Source: Schleiferiaceae bacterium
GTDB taxonomy: Bacteria > Bacteroidota > Bacteroidia > Flavobacteriales > Schleiferiaceae
Reading direction: 5' to 3'
DNA length: 45,054 bases
Assembly: GCA_030833905.1 (NCBI GenBank)
Contig: JAURGG010000006.1
Span: forward strand, 1 to 45,054
Translations under genes and position numbers: made by a program
Notes under the pieces: model-generated
What the model was told of the DNA's origin: nothing
Seen by the model: only the letters and a program-made list of their open reading frames with translations
Databases searched by the model: none
Shown here: positions 44,423 to 45,054 of the stretch, piece by piece
Layout: each line of letters starts with the position of its first letter
Numbering within the stretch: position 1 is the stretch's first letter

Positions 44423-45054
44423 CCCTTAGCCGTTCGCAGTCGAAGGGTGAACTGTCCGTCACGAGCTGCCCACACGGTGAGTGCAAGCGCAAAGGGCCCG
44501 AGTACGAGGTTGGGTCCCCACATGGCCCAAAAAGGGCTAAGTACCCAAGTGCGGCCGAGCTTTTCAGCAACCATTGTAAGCACGTAGTGCAGCAAAAAGA
44601 GCAGTACGCTGGCCACAAATGCCCATCCGAATCCGCCCCGCTGAATGATGCTGCCAAGCGGAGCCCCAATGAAAAACAGCAGCACGCAGGCCATGGCTAC
44701 GCTAAATTTCTTGTGCCACTCGAGGTAGTGGCGGGCCAGGTGCTGGTTGCGCCACTCGAGTTCTGACCCAATTTGGCGCATGTAGTCCCGGTTGGTCTGT
44801 GCGAGATTCAAGGCGTTTTGCGTAGCGCGGTACCGGTGAATGGGCTGGATTCGGTCCCATGCGGAATAGTCTCCGCCCCAGTCCGCACCACCCGCATTAG
44901 CAGCATTGATGCTGTCGGAATTCCACCCCCCGAGCTTGCGCTGCATGCTGAGGCTAACTTCGCTCATGCGCTTCGAAATCTGACTGTTCAGCTCGGTGAT
45001 AGAGGTGTCCAATTGATTAATTGTGAGCATATTGTACTCGTTGCTACGCTGGAT
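44419..45054 (-). CDS. LptF/LptG-type permease, C-terminal part (cut by window edge)
   Basis: LptF and LptG form the inner-membrane part of the lipopolysaccharide exporter with LptB. Only about 210 residues are visible; the frame is open to the end of the window, so the N-terminal half is missing. The seen part has a soluble stretch (TELNSQISKRMSEVSLSMQRK), then EWHKKFSVAMACVLLFFIGAPLGSII, the hallmark of the second membrane half, and two to three more helices (FVASVLLFLLHYVLTMV, MWGPNLVLGPFALALTV). Which of the two subunits it is cannot be said. It lies upstream of two glycosyltransferase genes and overlaps the first by four bases. Confidence 0.87.
   Translation of the reverse strand: MQRSNEYNMLTINQLDTSITELNSQISKRMSEVSLSMQRKLGGWNSDSINAANAGGADWGGDYSAWDRIQPIHRYRATQNALNLAQTNRDYMRQIGSELEWRNQHLARHYLEWHKKFSVAMACVLLFFIGAPLGSIIQRGGFGWAFVASVLLFLLHYVLTMVAEKLGRTWVLSPFWAMWGPNLVLGPFALALTVWAARDGQFTLRLRTAKG

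Overview
The window is a dense stretch of a Bacteroidota chromosome, most likely from Flavobacteriales or a close relative. This rests on the gene set: BshC, the long NusB followed by DUF1573 and YajC, ribosomal protein S16 with a long Ala/Glu tail, a type IX secretion B-type C-terminal signal (CHU_C/gliding domain) and ABC-F EttA. It also rests on repeated promoter-like boxes of the Bacteroidota -7 form TAnnTTTG and the near absence of Shine-Dalgarno sequences. By eye the base composition is GC-rich for Flavobacteriales; genus and species are not resolved. I see no rRNA, tRNA, phage, insertion sequence or CRISPR array.

Layout. 0-4 kb: bshC (cut by the window edge), guaA and a secreted binding-protein-like gene. 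4-7 kb: carotenoid hydroxylase, lycopene cyclase, nusB, a DUF1573 lipoprotein and yajC, closed by a strong bidirectional terminator. 7-9.6 kb: a TPR membrane protein and a Crp/Fnr regulator on the minus strand, then a PIN-PhoH ATPase. 9.7-12.7 kb: pckA, divergent from a saccharopine dehydrogenase. 12.7-14.15 kb: rpsP-rimM and a gene-free block of short repeats. 14.15-16.8 kb: an overlapping operon of S1/P1 nuclease, four-cysteine Rrf2 regulator and CBS-domain cysteine/cystathionine synthase. 16.8-22 kb: sugar N-acetyltransferase, acyl-CoA dehydrogenase and a 1125-residue secreted protein. 22-27.4 kb: guaB, a surface-protein-like gene, ettA and hisS.

27.4-32.5 kb is the most distinctive region: a minus-strand, translationally coupled light-response/DNA-repair operon. 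It runs SDR oxidoreductase, flavin reductase, a 51-residue DUF2256 protein (annotated here by direct translation), an iron-sulfur photolyase/cryptochrome, a DASH-type cryptochrome, a small membrane protein and a DUF2490 protein. It is divergent from hutH. 34-37 kb is a second coupled operon: tsaD, retropepsin-like zinc protease, rimK and rsmE. 37.2-41 kb is tamB. 41-45 kb is a coupled minus-strand chain: an LptF/LptG-type permease (cut by the edge), two glycosyltransferases and ribBA.

The main observations are the light operon, a RibBA whose GTP cyclohydrolase II half has lost its zinc cysteines, an SDR without the catalytic Tyr, five 30-bp tandem repeats coding the S16 tail, an unexplained intergenic repeat block, and several promoter boxes so close to start codons that leaderless mRNAs are likely. 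No single locus is clearly a wholly new system. The SDR/flavin reductase/DUF2256/photolyase set with its two uncharacterised tail genes is the best candidate for undescribed biology.
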